Of a stretch of 41,199 nucleotides of DNA, positions 9,001-17,482 are shown one piece after another. The notes under the pieces were generated by a model. That model was not told the DNA's origin. It was given only the letters and a program-made list of their open reading frames with translations, and did not search any database. Made by a program: the position numbers and the translations under genes. This DNA comes from a virus, in IMG/VR virus record IMGVR_UViG_3300006920_000090, positions 1 to 41,199 of that record. The stretch is one strand, 5' to 3'. Numbering within the stretch: position 1 is the first letter of the stretch; every line of letters begins with the position of its first letter.

Positions 9001-10023
9001 CTAGTCGTAGTAAACGACCCCTTCGTATGAATGAATTGCATTGCCAACATAACGACTATTGTCATTTAAGCCGCGAGAATCTGAATTGTCCGAATTGTAA
9101 CCTAAGAAATTAGCCGAAAACGCATCAGCATCGTGGTTTATTGCCTGAGCTAAAAGCCGAGAAAATTCTTGTTGATGTATTTTTGAATCTTCCACAAATC
9201 GTTTTTCTGCAACAGCAAGGCATGACTCTAAAAACACTTCTGCCATTGCCACGCCTCCAAGCGGGTACTTAGAACTTCCGTCAATCATCAAAGGGCTAAT
9301 TTTGTAGCGACCATAAAATGTCCAAGAATCGCTTGGCGAAGGGTAAAACGTGATTTCCCATCTTTGCCCTGTTGCTGCAACAAAACTTTTAGGTTGAACT
9401 GAAGCAATTACTGGACGGTCTGAACCATTGTAAGTTTGCTTCCTTCCCCTAACCATTGCTGGCGAAGTAATTTTAATTGAAGGCCACAGCGTGTTGTCTC
9501 CAGTTTTGTAATGAAGATTGCCATCAAAATTTCCGTCAAAACCTTCCGGTAAATCATAAGACGGTCTGTTTAAACTGTGAGTTGTTCCTGCGGCAGCAGT
9601 TGCAGTTAAATCATCTAGCGTGATTTGCGTGTCAGAATCTCTGACATTAACTGTATAAACTTGACTGTTGATATTTAACTCGCCCTGTTCTGCCCAGCTA
9701 GGCCAAGTCCCGCCCGACAAAGTAACAACTCCAGACGAAATTGTTACAGTTCCCGTTGTATACGCTGCGGTAGTAACAATTTGTGCTTCCGGTCGCATGA
9801 ATGACCACTGGTGCGTCATTCCTTCTTTAAAATGTTGCGGGTAATAAACTTGCCGCAAACCTGACCTGATAATTGAATTGACTCGCGTTTCTTCAAGATC
9901 ACTAAATGAATCTCTCCCAATGCCAAGATACTCCCCGACTTCTTCCGATAGCTGGGCGTAGCTAATTGTCATTGCCGAGGCAGAAGCAGCAGAAACCGGC
10001 GTACCGTCATTTAAAATTGGCAT
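9001..10023 (-). CDS. Head-tail adaptor / tail tubular protein A-like
   Basis: The frame encodes 340 residues. After a short variable leader the segment YAQLSEEVGEYLGIGRDSF followed by ETRVNSIIRSGLRQVYYP resembles the N-terminal helix pair of adaptor proteins of T7 gp11 type, which join the portal to the nozzle. A beta insertion (about residues 85-150) and a C-terminal helical half (AEVFLESCLAVAEKRF) follow. AAAGG lies upstream of the ATG. It is the first gene after the terminator at 10045-10090, so its level is probably set below that of the capsid genes. The assignment is by pattern only. Confidence 0.65.
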   Translation of the reverse strand: MPILNDGTPVSAASASAMTISYAQLSEEVGEYLGIGRDSFSDLEETRVNSIIRSGLRQVYYPQHFKEGMTHQWSFMRPEAQIVTTAAYTTGTVTISSGVVTLSGGTWPSWAEQGELNINSQVYTVNVRDSDTQITLDDLTATAAAGTTHSLNRPSYDLPEGFDGNFDGNLHYKTGDNTLWPSIKITSPAMVRGRKQTYNGSDRPVIASVQPKSFVAATGQRWEITFYPSPSDSWTFYGRYKISPLMIDGSSKYPLGGVAMAEVFLESCLAVAEKRFVEDSKIHQQEFSRLLAQAINHDADAFSANFLGYNSDNSDSRGLNDNSRYVGNAIHSYEGVVYYD

Positions 10024-10042
10024 AATTTACCTTTTGTAAAAA

Positions 10043-10092
10043 ACGAGCCTCCCCTTTGGAGATGGAGCAACTAAGGGGAGGCTCTAAAAAAA
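10043..10092 (-). terminator. Strong hairpin terminator below the capsid genes, possibly bidirectional
   Basis: A perfect 12-bp stem pairs 10045-10056 with 10073-10084 around a 16-base loop. On the minus strand it is followed by GTTTTTT, and on the plus strand by TAAAAAAA preceded by an A-tract. It sits between the LamG-like virion gene and the adaptor. A partial stop here would lower expression of adaptor and tail genes relative to capsid, as in many phages. Confidence 0.85.
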
Positions 10093-10105
10093 CGGTAACG
10101 AACCG

Positions 10106-10966
10106 CTAGTCTGCCGCATAGCTCACTTGCGCACAAGCAAGAGATCGAATGTCAAGAGACACGTCATCTGCATGACCACCCTTGATTGCAATTGTCGGAC
10201 AAAGACCTTGGCCGTCTGGAAAGACACCATCGGCAATGTCAGTTGAGATAATTGGATCGGACGACTTAACCAACGGAGTCGAGCGGTCGCCAACACCCCA
10301 ATACAAATCCAACTTCTTCGTATTCGGCAAGTACCGCATACCAAAAATGTACCAAGTGTTGACTGCAATAGTTGCAAAGTCAGCTTTGTGGACAGTAAAC
10401 GCACTACCCGTGTCTTGGTAAATTACATCCACGCCGGTTGTGTCGGCGTGAGTTGACATCAATCCAACCATGTCGCGATCAGCAATGTCAGCACCATTGT
10501 CAGCAATCATATTGCCATCAAGAGTGCCAGCACCGGCTAATCCGATAAAGAACGCAACATCGTTTGCTGTTACCGAGTCAACTCGGAAGCAACATTCAAA
10601 GCATAGCTCTTTAGCATCGGCTGCTGTGTCTGAAATGATAAACGGTTCACCACCGCCACCCCATTGCAATTCAGCAGCTTCGTTATCAACAGATGATGTC
10701 ATTCGGAATCCAGTACCACCGGAATACTGAGCTTGAGTCAGTCCGGCTACGGTTCCAGTTGCATCGGTAAACGCCCGAACACCATTACCTGCAAGGACAG
10801 CCCCCGCACCGGCAGCAGCGTAAGGTGCAGCACCTACGTCAAGTTTGCACCCAACACCTTCACTGGCATCGCCACGAACAAATATTTCGCCTGCGGGAAA
10901 GTTTTTCCACAGGTCATAGGTCAACCCACGCTTGAGTTGATCTTCATGTTTATTTAAAAACTGCAT
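10106..10966 (-). CDS. Virion protein with LamG/concanavalin-like beta-sandwich
   Basis: The protein has 286 residues from the ATG giving MQFLNKHEDQLKRGLTYD. A TTG five codons earlier is in frame, but GAGG lies nine bases before the ATG and would fall inside the TTG form. About residues 60-280 have the alternation of strands seen in LamG/ConA-like jelly rolls (ELCFECCFRVDSV, TWYIFGMRYLPNTKKLDLYW). It lies directly downstream of the major capsid gene and upstream of the terminator, so high expression is expected. It may be a capsid decoration or head-fibre protein. No active-site motif is visible. Confidence 0.7.
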   Translation of the reverse strand: MQFLNKHEDQLKRGLTYDLWKNFPAGEIFVRGDASEGVGCKLDVGAAPYAAAGAGAVLAGNGVRAFTDATGTVAGLTQAQYSGGTGFRMTSSVDNEAAELQWGGGGEPFIISDTAADAKELCFECCFRVDSVTANDVAFFIGLAGAGTLDGNMIADNGADIADRDMVGLMSTHADTTGVDVIYQDTGSAFTVHKADFATIAVNTWYIFGMRYLPNTKKLDLYWGVGDRSTPLVKSSDPIISTDIADGVFPDGQGLCPTIAIKGGHADDVSLDIRSLACAQVSYAAD

Positions 10967-11027
10967 CGCTTTTATCCTCAAAAAAAATTAAGTAAACTCT
11001 GGACACCCCTAACCAAAAACGCCACTA

Positions 11028-12083
11028 CTAGGCAACGTGGAAAACAAAGCCACCTTGTCGTCGGTCGTAACAAACGAAGTTACCCCAGTTGTCCATGTGT
11101 CGCTCGCGAACGGTGTGCTGGTTTGCAGCTTTGACCGGCGCGTGTTTCATCATGTTTCGACCAGTTTTGAAATAGTATTCAAACTTCTTCCAGTTGATTC
11201 CGTAAAATGGAGCCTGCGAATCGTAGGCTTCGGAATCTGAGTTTGAAATTGCAGGACACCAGTCAACTGGGTTTCCTTTAATCAAAACATTTCCAGCCCA
11301 TTTTGCCACATCAGCACCAAGGTTATCGTTGCCAGCTTGCAGCAATCGACGCATGGTAGCCAAAACGGAATGAACAGTCACAAACTCATAATCCGGCTTT
11401 CCACCACCAATTTCAGCGTAGCTTTTTGGAGCCTTGAAATAAGTGAAATCACAAGCATTGACAATTTTTTCAACAAGATCGTCACGGCTTACCTGCTTGT
11501 AGGTTCCGCTGTAGTTTTTCCATCGGTCGTAAACTGTTGAATCAACAGTTCCAGCACCGCTTGACCAACCATCAGGATTGCCACCATTAAAACCAAGCGT
11601 ATCATTCTTTTGAAGCCAGAAAGGAATACCAGCAGGAGGCATTGGGTCAAGAGAACTTGATGATGGCGCAGTCCACATGGCTGTTTCCATCAACTCAAAG
11701 AAATCATTGTAAAGCCCTTGCTCAAGCAATTGCATTTCGCGAATGATTGTCTCCGCTCCACTTTGGAAATTTTCTTCGTCAATGTCATAAATGTAATTGA
11801 CAGTCTGTTTTGACCATTCCTGCTTTCCGTTGGTCATCACGTTTCGACGATTAGTATCGTCTACCGCAAACAAACCAGAATGCTTTGCAGTCCCTTGGTT
11901 TTTAGTTCGCAGTTTCCATTCCAGCCGCGCACCACCACGTTCGGCTTTTTTCTTTGCTTCAAACACACGTCCAGCGAACTTGTATTCTTGCAAAGGAAGT
12001 GAAATGTCAACCCATTCATTTTTCTTGAATCGGTTAAGTGTTAATTCGACAAAATCGTCGATTTGATGATGATATAGTGCCAT
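11028..12083 (-). CDS. Major capsid protein (probable)
   Basis: The protein has 351 residues (MALYHHQIDDFVELTLNRFK...). Features that fit a phage major capsid protein are its length, a helix-rich N-terminal arm, a long E-loop-like basic/glycine region (ERGGARLEWKLRT), a central spine helix (GAETIIREMQLLEQGLYNDF) and a C-terminal beta region ending GGFVFHVA. The order portal, small protein, scaffold-like, this gene is the canonical head module. AAAGG stands nine bases before the ATG. No protease gene is visible nearby, and the scaffold-like gene does not look like a protease fusion. Identity rests mainly on synteny and shape. Confidence 0.8.
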   Translation of the reverse strand: MALYHHQIDDFVELTLNRFKKNEWVDISLPLQEYKFAGRVFEAKKKAERGGARLEWKLRTKNQGTAKHSGLFAVDDTNRRNVMTNGKQEWSKQTVNYIYDIDEENFQSGAETIIREMQLLEQGLYNDFFELMETAMWTAPSSSSLDPMPPAGIPFWLQKNDTLGFNGGNPDGWSSGAGTVDSTVYDRWKNYSGTYKQVSRDDLVEKIVNACDFTYFKAPKSYAEIGGGKPDYEFVTVHSVLATMRRLLQAGNDNLGADVAKWAGNVLIKGNPVDWCPAISNSDSEAYDSQAPFYGINWKKFEYYFKTGRNMMKHAPVKAANQHTVRERHMDNWGNFVCYDRRQGGFVFHVA

Positions 12084-12100
12084 TGTCTCAAACCTTTATG

Positions 12101-13066
12101 TTAGCCATTTTCGGCAACAAATTCATCAAACAATTTATGCAAAACAGGGTCTTTAGTTACATCGCCATCATAATGATCGCTACGCAAACCAGCATTACTG
12201 CCGGTAATCCTTTTTGATTGTTTTTTGACTTTCTTGCTCAATTTTTGGCGGTTACTTTTTTTAATTTCATCCGCGAACTCTAAATTAAAAGCTCGCTTAA
12301 CCATAGTTTCGTTTGTTCGCTTACCAGTTACAGACTTACCTCTTGCTTCCAAGATGTTGTAAATTGTTTTGTATTCCTCAAACAACCTATCTCTCAAACC
12401 TTTATCGGATTCGTTTAGATTGTCTGAATGACCAAACAACTCTGGATAACCCATGTTGTCAACAATAGTGTCAAATTGCTTTAACACTTTGTCGTTACCT
12501 GCGTCATTAAGCCTTGCTTCCAGTTCTGCGATTTTCGCGTCCCTAGCTTCCATCACTTCAATCAGTTGCTCATCAAATTCGTCTGGATCAAGAGTAGGCA
12601 ACGGATCGTCTTTTTTAGCAAATCTGCCATTTTCACGATGTTGTTTATCTGCTCTTTCTTTAAACAAGTCTCTTTGTTCAGATTCGTCGTTTAAATCAAG
12701 TGCAAGCTCTTGTTCCTCAATGCTTTTTCTGTCTACAAGCCTGACATGAGTTTCAAAATCTTCTTGCTTTGAAAAATTTAACGCATCTTCGTTTGTATAT
12801 CCAAGACTTTCTATAAGCTCCTGCATTTCCTCCGTATTTACCCAGTCATCAACGGCAGATTTCTCATTACCATTGGCATCACCACCTTCATCTGGAATTT
12901 TTTCATCAGATGTTGGCTGTGTGTTTTGTTTTAGTATTTCAATATTTTCTTGTTTAGTTTTCTCCATCACTTTATCTATTGCCGCACCAGCCGCTTTTTC
13001 GTCAAGCACTCCGTCTTCGTTAATCAATTGCTCTGTTCTTAGCGGCTGCTCTTTTTCTTCGCCCAT
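12101..13066 (-). CDS. Scaffold-like capsid assembly protein
   Basis: The protein has 321 residues, starting MGEEKEQPLRTEQ. Two in-frame ATGs lie six bases apart. AGGAG abuts the first, so I chose the second, which has six-base spacing. The protein is very acidic and helical with predicted coiled coil at about 165-190 (DEQLIEVMEARDAKIAELEA), a basic segment (KKSNRQKLSKKVKKQSKR) and an acidic end. High charge, coiled coil and a place immediately upstream of the capsid gene are the usual marks of a phage scaffold. Its start carries the GGAGATGGA motif shared with csrA. Confidence 0.78.
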   Translation of the reverse strand: MGEEKEQPLRTEQLINEDGVLDEKAAGAAIDKVMEKTKQENIEILKQNTQPTSDEKIPDEGGDANGNEKSAVDDWVNTEEMQELIESLGYTNEDALNFSKQEDFETHVRLVDRKSIEEQELALDLNDESEQRDLFKERADKQHRENGRFAKKDDPLPTLDPDEFDEQLIEVMEARDAKIAELEARLNDAGNDKVLKQFDTIVDNMGYPELFGHSDNLNESDKGLRDRLFEEYKTIYNILEARGKSVTGKRTNETMVKRAFNLEFADEIKKSNRQKLSKKVKKQSKRITGSNAGLRSDHYDGDVTKDPVLHKLFDEFVAENG

Positions 13067-13075
13067 TTCCATCTC

Positions 13076-13417
13076 CTAGTTATGTTCACCACAGTAATCG
13101 CCGTAACCGGCATCGTTATCTCTACATCCTCGTAGTTTTAGCACTTCATTTCGAGCTTGACGGCTTTCCATCACAAGGTTTCCGTTTTCTTTGTGCATCG
13201 CGCCAACAATCCCAGCGTCCCGATACATCTCGTTAAACTCTTGAACTTGAGAACGGTGTACTCCAATGCTTTGAGATTCCAATGGGTTAGCTTGACTAAT
13301 TGCATTGTTGACATTTGGCACGTTAAAAACGTCACTACGGTTCTTTCTGAAATTCGGCTTAACCTTTGCGAACACAGTCCTGAAACCTTTGCTTGTTTTG
13401 AAAGTTTTTTTGCTCAC
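13076..13417 (-). CDS. Small basic protein in the head module
   Basis: The frame encodes 113 residues and begins with GTG at 13417; AGGAG lies seven bases upstream inside the end of the portal gene. The N-terminus is strongly basic (MSKKTFKTSKGFRTVFAKVK), the middle Asn/Gln-rich, and the C-terminus has RGCRDNDAGYGDYCGEH, two cysteines and a histidine that could bind metal. It lies between portal and scaffold-like genes. A head-assembly or DNA-contacting role is possible, but no family is recognised. Confidence 0.65.
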   Translation of the reverse strand: MSKKTFKTSKGFRTVFAKVKPNFRKNRSDVFNVPNVNNAISQANPLESQSIGVHRSQVQEFNEMYRDAGIVGAMHKENGNLVMESRQARNEVLKLRGCRDNDAGYGDYCGEHN

Positions 13418-13419
13418 AA

Positions 13420-15189
13420 TTATGCTCCTGACTCATTTAGCATGTTTTGCTGATTTTGGCTTTCATTTCCGTACATGCTTTGCTGCAACGCCTGACTTCT
13501 GGCTTGCGGAGTCCCGCCTGTAGGAACATTGCGTCTAACATAATTCCTAGTTGTGTTGCTTGGCATTCTTTGTTCAGAACCGCCACTACCCATTTGATCC
13601 ATTTGATTTAACGATTTGCTAAATGTAATGATGTTTTGAATTTCTGGTATTTCAAGGTATTCAGCGTAAACCCTAGTAAGAGCTTCAACGTCAATTTCGC
13701 CTCCCGCAGCTTGAATCATTGGATACATTTGCTGAAGTTTTTCCATTGCTCTTTCTATTTTGCCAACCTTAGCTTCTGTGGATTCGTAATTTGTAGACCC
13801 AGGAATTATGTCAAAGTTATATTGCCAAAAATCACCTTCTCGATGCTCAGGAGTCCAAGAGGACTCAACCATTATTCCAGAACCGGCAATTGCTTCAGTT
13901 TCTCCAGACAATTCTAAAAACTCATCAGCCCACATCATGTGACCAATTTTACTCATAACGCTTGCGGTGTAAGAATGAACTCTTTGCTGCATTTTTGCTT
14001 CTTTTCGAGAAACGGCAGCGTGGATCAATTCTTCTTGCCCAACGGTTCCAGCCTGTGCGCCCAAGCCAGCCATTGCCGAAAGATTGCCAGCTTGCCGGTC
14101 AAACAAGTCCATGATTCCAATCGAGAACGCCACATTTTCTTGTGCAACGCCCCCTTGTTTGATGACATTAACTCCAGCAGGGTCTTTTACTTTTACCCAT
14201 TCTCCGTCACCAGCTTGCTTAAGTCGTGTTGCATCGTCTTGTGCATCTGGTCGATAAGCAGGGTTTGTTTTTTGGCGTTTAGCTTGACGCGATTGCTTTC
14301 GAATAAGTCCATTGTAAAGATCATGCAAAGCTCTCAGGTTTGACATCGGAGAAGATGGAAGCACGTTGTCTGGAACGTCTGAAAAACTTAGCAAGTCGTA
14401 ACAACCACCTTCGGCTCCATCCCACGGAAGAACTGCTAAAGGTTTAGTTGGATAATTTAAAGGGAATGTTGCAATAGACTTTATCTCTGGAAGCCAAACG
14501 TCAATTAGGTCAACCATTGGCTCATATTCATCGTCATCAGTTAACAAGCCTGCTGAAATGTCATTTGCTTGTTCTATGCTTCTATTTTGTTTTGAAGTAG
14601 CACTCATTTTACTGAGAACATCTTTGTCAAACGCTTCATGGTTTTTGCAAGTTTCCCATGAAACTCGATATTCGTCAGCCATGAACTTACAACGGCGAAC
14701 TTCTTTTGCCGTTAAATCCATTACGAAATCGTCTAAAGAAATTCTTCCAACGTAAATCTTTCCTACATCTGCCCAGACATCATCATCCAATTGAATTGGA
14801 TCGGATTCGGCTAAATGAGTTTTGGAAATACCAAGACCAAACAAAGAGTCCAACACAATACTTTGTAGAGTTTGCGAAAACCTCATTTCCTTTATTTGGT
14901 TGTTGATCCCAACCTTGAAACGATTTGCAAATGGGAGAAGCTCTCTTGAATTTGTAGTGATGTTAACTTTTGGGTTGTTAGCTGCCAGCCCAATCGTGTA
15001 AACATCGGCTGTCTGGGCTATAAGGTTTACAATTACCTCATATGGCGCACCATTCCCATTGTAATGACTGCCAACGTACTCTTTGAGCATTGATGTTCTA
15101 TTTTCCCGAAACGGTTTCATGCCATCTCTGGAAGAATCAATTGCAGCAAATAGACGCTGAATGTGAATTTCTGATGTTAAATCAATCAC
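13420..15189 (-). CDS. Portal protein
   Basis: The protein has 589 residues and probably starts at GTG 15189, four bases after the terminase stop. It shows the mixed helix/beta layout of phage portals: an N-terminal helical part (RENRTSMLKEYVGSHYNGNG), a wing with DLIDVWLPEIKSIATFPLNY, a long stem-like helical segment around residues 290-310, and a crown-like C-terminus rich in Gln/Asn. Size and position directly after the large terminase gene and before the scaffold-like and capsid genes support the call. It would form the dodecameric DNA channel at one capsid vertex. Confidence 0.85.
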   Translation of the reverse strand: MIDLTSEIHIQRLFAAIDSSRDGMKPFRENRTSMLKEYVGSHYNGNGAPYEVIVNLIAQTADVYTIGLAANNPKVNITTNSRELLPFANRFKVGINNQIKEMRFSQTLQSIVLDSLFGLGISKTHLAESDPIQLDDDVWADVGKIYVGRISLDDFVMDLTAKEVRRCKFMADEYRVSWETCKNHEAFDKDVLSKMSATSKQNRSIEQANDISAGLLTDDDEYEPMVDLIDVWLPEIKSIATFPLNYPTKPLAVLPWDGAEGGCYDLLSFSDVPDNVLPSSPMSNLRALHDLYNGLIRKQSRQAKRQKTNPAYRPDAQDDATRLKQAGDGEWVKVKDPAGVNVIKQGGVAQENVAFSIGIMDLFDRQAGNLSAMAGLGAQAGTVGQEELIHAAVSRKEAKMQQRVHSYTASVMSKIGHMMWADEFLELSGETEAIAGSGIMVESSWTPEHREGDFWQYNFDIIPGSTNYESTEAKVGKIERAMEKLQQMYPMIQAAGGEIDVEALTRVYAEYLEIPEIQNIITFSKSLNQMDQMGSGGSEQRMPSNTTRNYVRRNVPTGGTPQARSQALQQSMYGNESQNQQNMLNESGA

Positions 15190-15192
15190 GGT

Positions 15193-17193
15193 TTAATGCC
15201 ATGTATCAACATGCTCCGAGCCTAGTGTACCAAATATGTCAAGTCTTGCCTCTATCCACGGATCGCCTGTAGCATTTTTTGCTCGATCAAAATGAGCTAT
15301 TCGTCTTGCCATGCACCCCTCTGGGGCATCTTCATTGGATATTTCTACAATTTGATCCTGCGAAACTGATTCTCCCATTTCGTAAATTGCCAATGCCGCC
15401 GCAATTACTCGATCTGAGTGAGACTTGCCTTTTGCACCTTCATCATCGCTTTTTGTCGAGCCAACGTGAACTATTTTGCCGTTTTTCCATTCATATTGCC
15501 CACATTCTTCTAGCAATTCTTGCGATCTTGGAATAAACGTCCCCATCGCTATTGCCGCTACCATTCCTTCAAACAAAGCCAGTTTCGTGTCGTCGTTAGT
15601 CATCCAAAAACCATTTTTTTTGGTCAATTTCTTCAATCCACTGATCTGGGTTTCCCTTTGCCACAGTTTTGGATAAGAAAGCTCGTCTTCAACCACCTTC
15701 ATGAATCCACCGCTAAAGTTAGCTTCAGGAATCATAACGGCATCGTAAAACCAACGGCACAAAGCAACTGAGATAATTCCAAACCGGCGCGGCTCTGATA
15801 AATTGCTTGACCATTCAGCAACTTGTTCGCCGGTCATTTTATTTATCACTGAACAAACTGAATTTGCTGTGTAGCTGCCCCCCGTGCCTCCACCAATATC
15901 AATTCCAATTGAATGTGTCCCAAATGGAGGTTTTCCATTTAGGTCTGGCTTAAACCAAAGAGAAAGCTCGCCGCTTTCATCATCAACAAAATAAGGCTCG
16001 ACCGGCATCCCCGTTTCCATGTCAACTAAAAGTCGCCCTTTGAAATCCGGCGGTCGAGCGTGATCGGCTTTTGCTTTGTTAATAATTTCTGCCGAAATTA
16101 CTTTTGAAACCGCTCCTTTTGGGTTTCTATCAAGTTCTTGAGCAACACCTCTAGGAGTGGCTCCGGGTCGCAAGCATTGATGGTTGTACCAAATGTTTCT
16201 TATAACATCAGTGCATTTGTATCCTCGGCGAGACAATTTTGAATGCTGAGTCCGTATCAAAGCAATTTCTTTTTCGGTTAGTTTGCCGCCATACTTTTTC
16301 GGATTAACATCTCTAATCGTTCCATGTTTAAAAACATATTGCTTGCGATTTTGAACTGGATTGTCTTTCCAATCCAAGACCAAATAAACGGCATCACTGT
16401 CGCCTACCTTTGCGTCTTGAGCGGCATCGTAAAACGCGCCCGTATCTCCACCGAACGTCGATACGAGAAACCGGCAATTCGCAACGTGCTGTGTTGAGTT
16501 CATTACCTCTATGTCTTTGCCGCCAGTAATAAACTCTTTGCCCCCAATTTCGTCGATGCAAAACAAGGTTTTTCGACCACCGCGTGCTACGTCTCCAGTT
16601 GCAGCGTAACCAACAATAGATGCTCCATTTTGAGGATTTAACAGACTGTGTTCGGTTACGTTCCTGTGCTTTGACCATATAAATCCTTCCGGCATCATCC
16701 AAGCTGGCAACAGTTTCATTGCCCAGATGATTTTCCACATTAAAGTATCAGGGTCACGGTCTGAATCGACCAGCCGTTCAGTACGAGTCACTAGCCCCGC
16801 CGAAAACATATCATCTCGCAGCCAACGGCGAAGGCAGATCATTAAATACATCCACGTCGCGCCTTGACCACGGCTTTTGTCGAGAACTACGTCAAGGCAG
16901 GTCTGTGTTGTTTCGTAAAGTGTTTCAGCGTCATCAACAGCCGAATCCATTCCAATCATTACGTCTTCTTGGTGCTTCCACGGAATAAATGGAAGAATCT
17001 TAATTGCCGACCGAGGCTCAAACGCCCAGCAAAACGCTGCAAAGAAAAACAAGACATCATCCATCGCCATTTGGCGAAAGTCGCGTTGAAGAATTTTATC
17101 TTTCATCGCGTCTGTTCGCCATTTAGCTCTCCATCTTAGATTGTCTTCGATTTTTTTTGGTACTAAATCGTAATACGGGCTTGTTTTGCTCAT
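15193..17193 (-). CDS. terL: Terminase large subunit (ATPase-nuclease packaging motor)
   Basis: The protein has 666 residues with both expected domains. In the N-terminal ATPase, the Walker A-like loop is DKSRGQGATW at about 105-114 and the Walker B is LFCIDEIGG at about 210-218, with acidic D-E. In the C-terminal RNase H-like nuclease, acidic residues lie in SIGIDIGGGTGG (about 431), MIPEANFSGG (about 486) and HSDRVIAAAL (about 594). The length is at the long end of the family. The ATG overlaps the stop of the upstream lipoprotein gene as ATGA. No small terminase subunit is recognisable next to it. Confidence 0.93.
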   Translation of the reverse strand: MSKTSPYYDLVPKKIEDNLRWRAKWRTDAMKDKILQRDFRQMAMDDVLFFFAAFCWAFEPRSAIKILPFIPWKHQEDVMIGMDSAVDDAETLYETTQTCLDVVLDKSRGQGATWMYLMICLRRWLRDDMFSAGLVTRTERLVDSDRDPDTLMWKIIWAMKLLPAWMMPEGFIWSKHRNVTEHSLLNPQNGASIVGYAATGDVARGGRKTLFCIDEIGGKEFITGGKDIEVMNSTQHVANCRFLVSTFGGDTGAFYDAAQDAKVGDSDAVYLVLDWKDNPVQNRKQYVFKHGTIRDVNPKKYGGKLTEKEIALIRTQHSKLSRRGYKCTDVIRNIWYNHQCLRPGATPRGVAQELDRNPKGAVSKVISAEIINKAKADHARPPDFKGRLLVDMETGMPVEPYFVDDESGELSLWFKPDLNGKPPFGTHSIGIDIGGGTGGSYTANSVCSVINKMTGEQVAEWSSNLSEPRRFGIISVALCRWFYDAVMIPEANFSGGFMKVVEDELSYPKLWQRETQISGLKKLTKKNGFWMTNDDTKLALFEGMVAAIAMGTFIPRSQELLEECGQYEWKNGKIVHVGSTKSDDEGAKGKSHSDRVIAAALAIYEMGESVSQDQIVEISNEDAPEGCMARRIAHFDRAKNATGDPWIEARLDIFGTLGSEHVDTWH

Positions 17194-17480
17194 CGGCGAA
17201 GCAAACGACGAAGTAGAGAACGCACTGGCTTTCGGCGAACACGGCGTTCCCTTGTTACCTGTACGACTTTTTCCATGACTGGACGTTCAAACACAACTCT
17301 GTCAACAACTCGACTGGTAACACCTTGCAAACATGATTCGCAAGAAGTTTGACCAATTTGCGTTTCAACAACCATTGGAACTTCAATTGGCTCTTGGGGA
17401 ACAATTAAGTCACACGCCACTAGCCCAATTGGAACAGCCAGCAAAAACAAAACAACAAACACTAAATTTCTGGTTCTCAT
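17190..17480 (-). CDS. Small lipoprotein upstream of terminase
   Basis: The protein has 96 residues from the ATG giving MRTRNLVFVVLFLLAVPIG. GAGGAA precedes it and it begins two bases after the protease stop, so the longer frame is rejected. The signal peptide ends in a lipobox, LVAC, with Asp at +2 (CDLIVPQ), which in enterobacteria marks inner-membrane retention. The mature part is short, with a CESC pair and an arginine-rich end (RRVRRKPVRSLLRRLLRR). The basic tail could bind nucleic acid or acidic lipid. It may partner the neighbouring protease in lysis or envelope modification. No family is recognised. Confidence 0.7.
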   Translation of the reverse strand: MRTRNLVFVVLFLLAVPIGLVACDLIVPQEPIEVPMVVETQIGQTSCESCLQGVTSRVVDRVVFERPVMEKVVQVTRERRVRRKPVRSLLRRLLRR

Positions 17481-17482
17481 CG

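Noticed and set aside
10058-10067. GGAGATGGAG word in the terminator loop
   Set aside because: It is on the plus strand, antisense to the transcripts, and not near any start codon, so it is not counted with the leader motifs.
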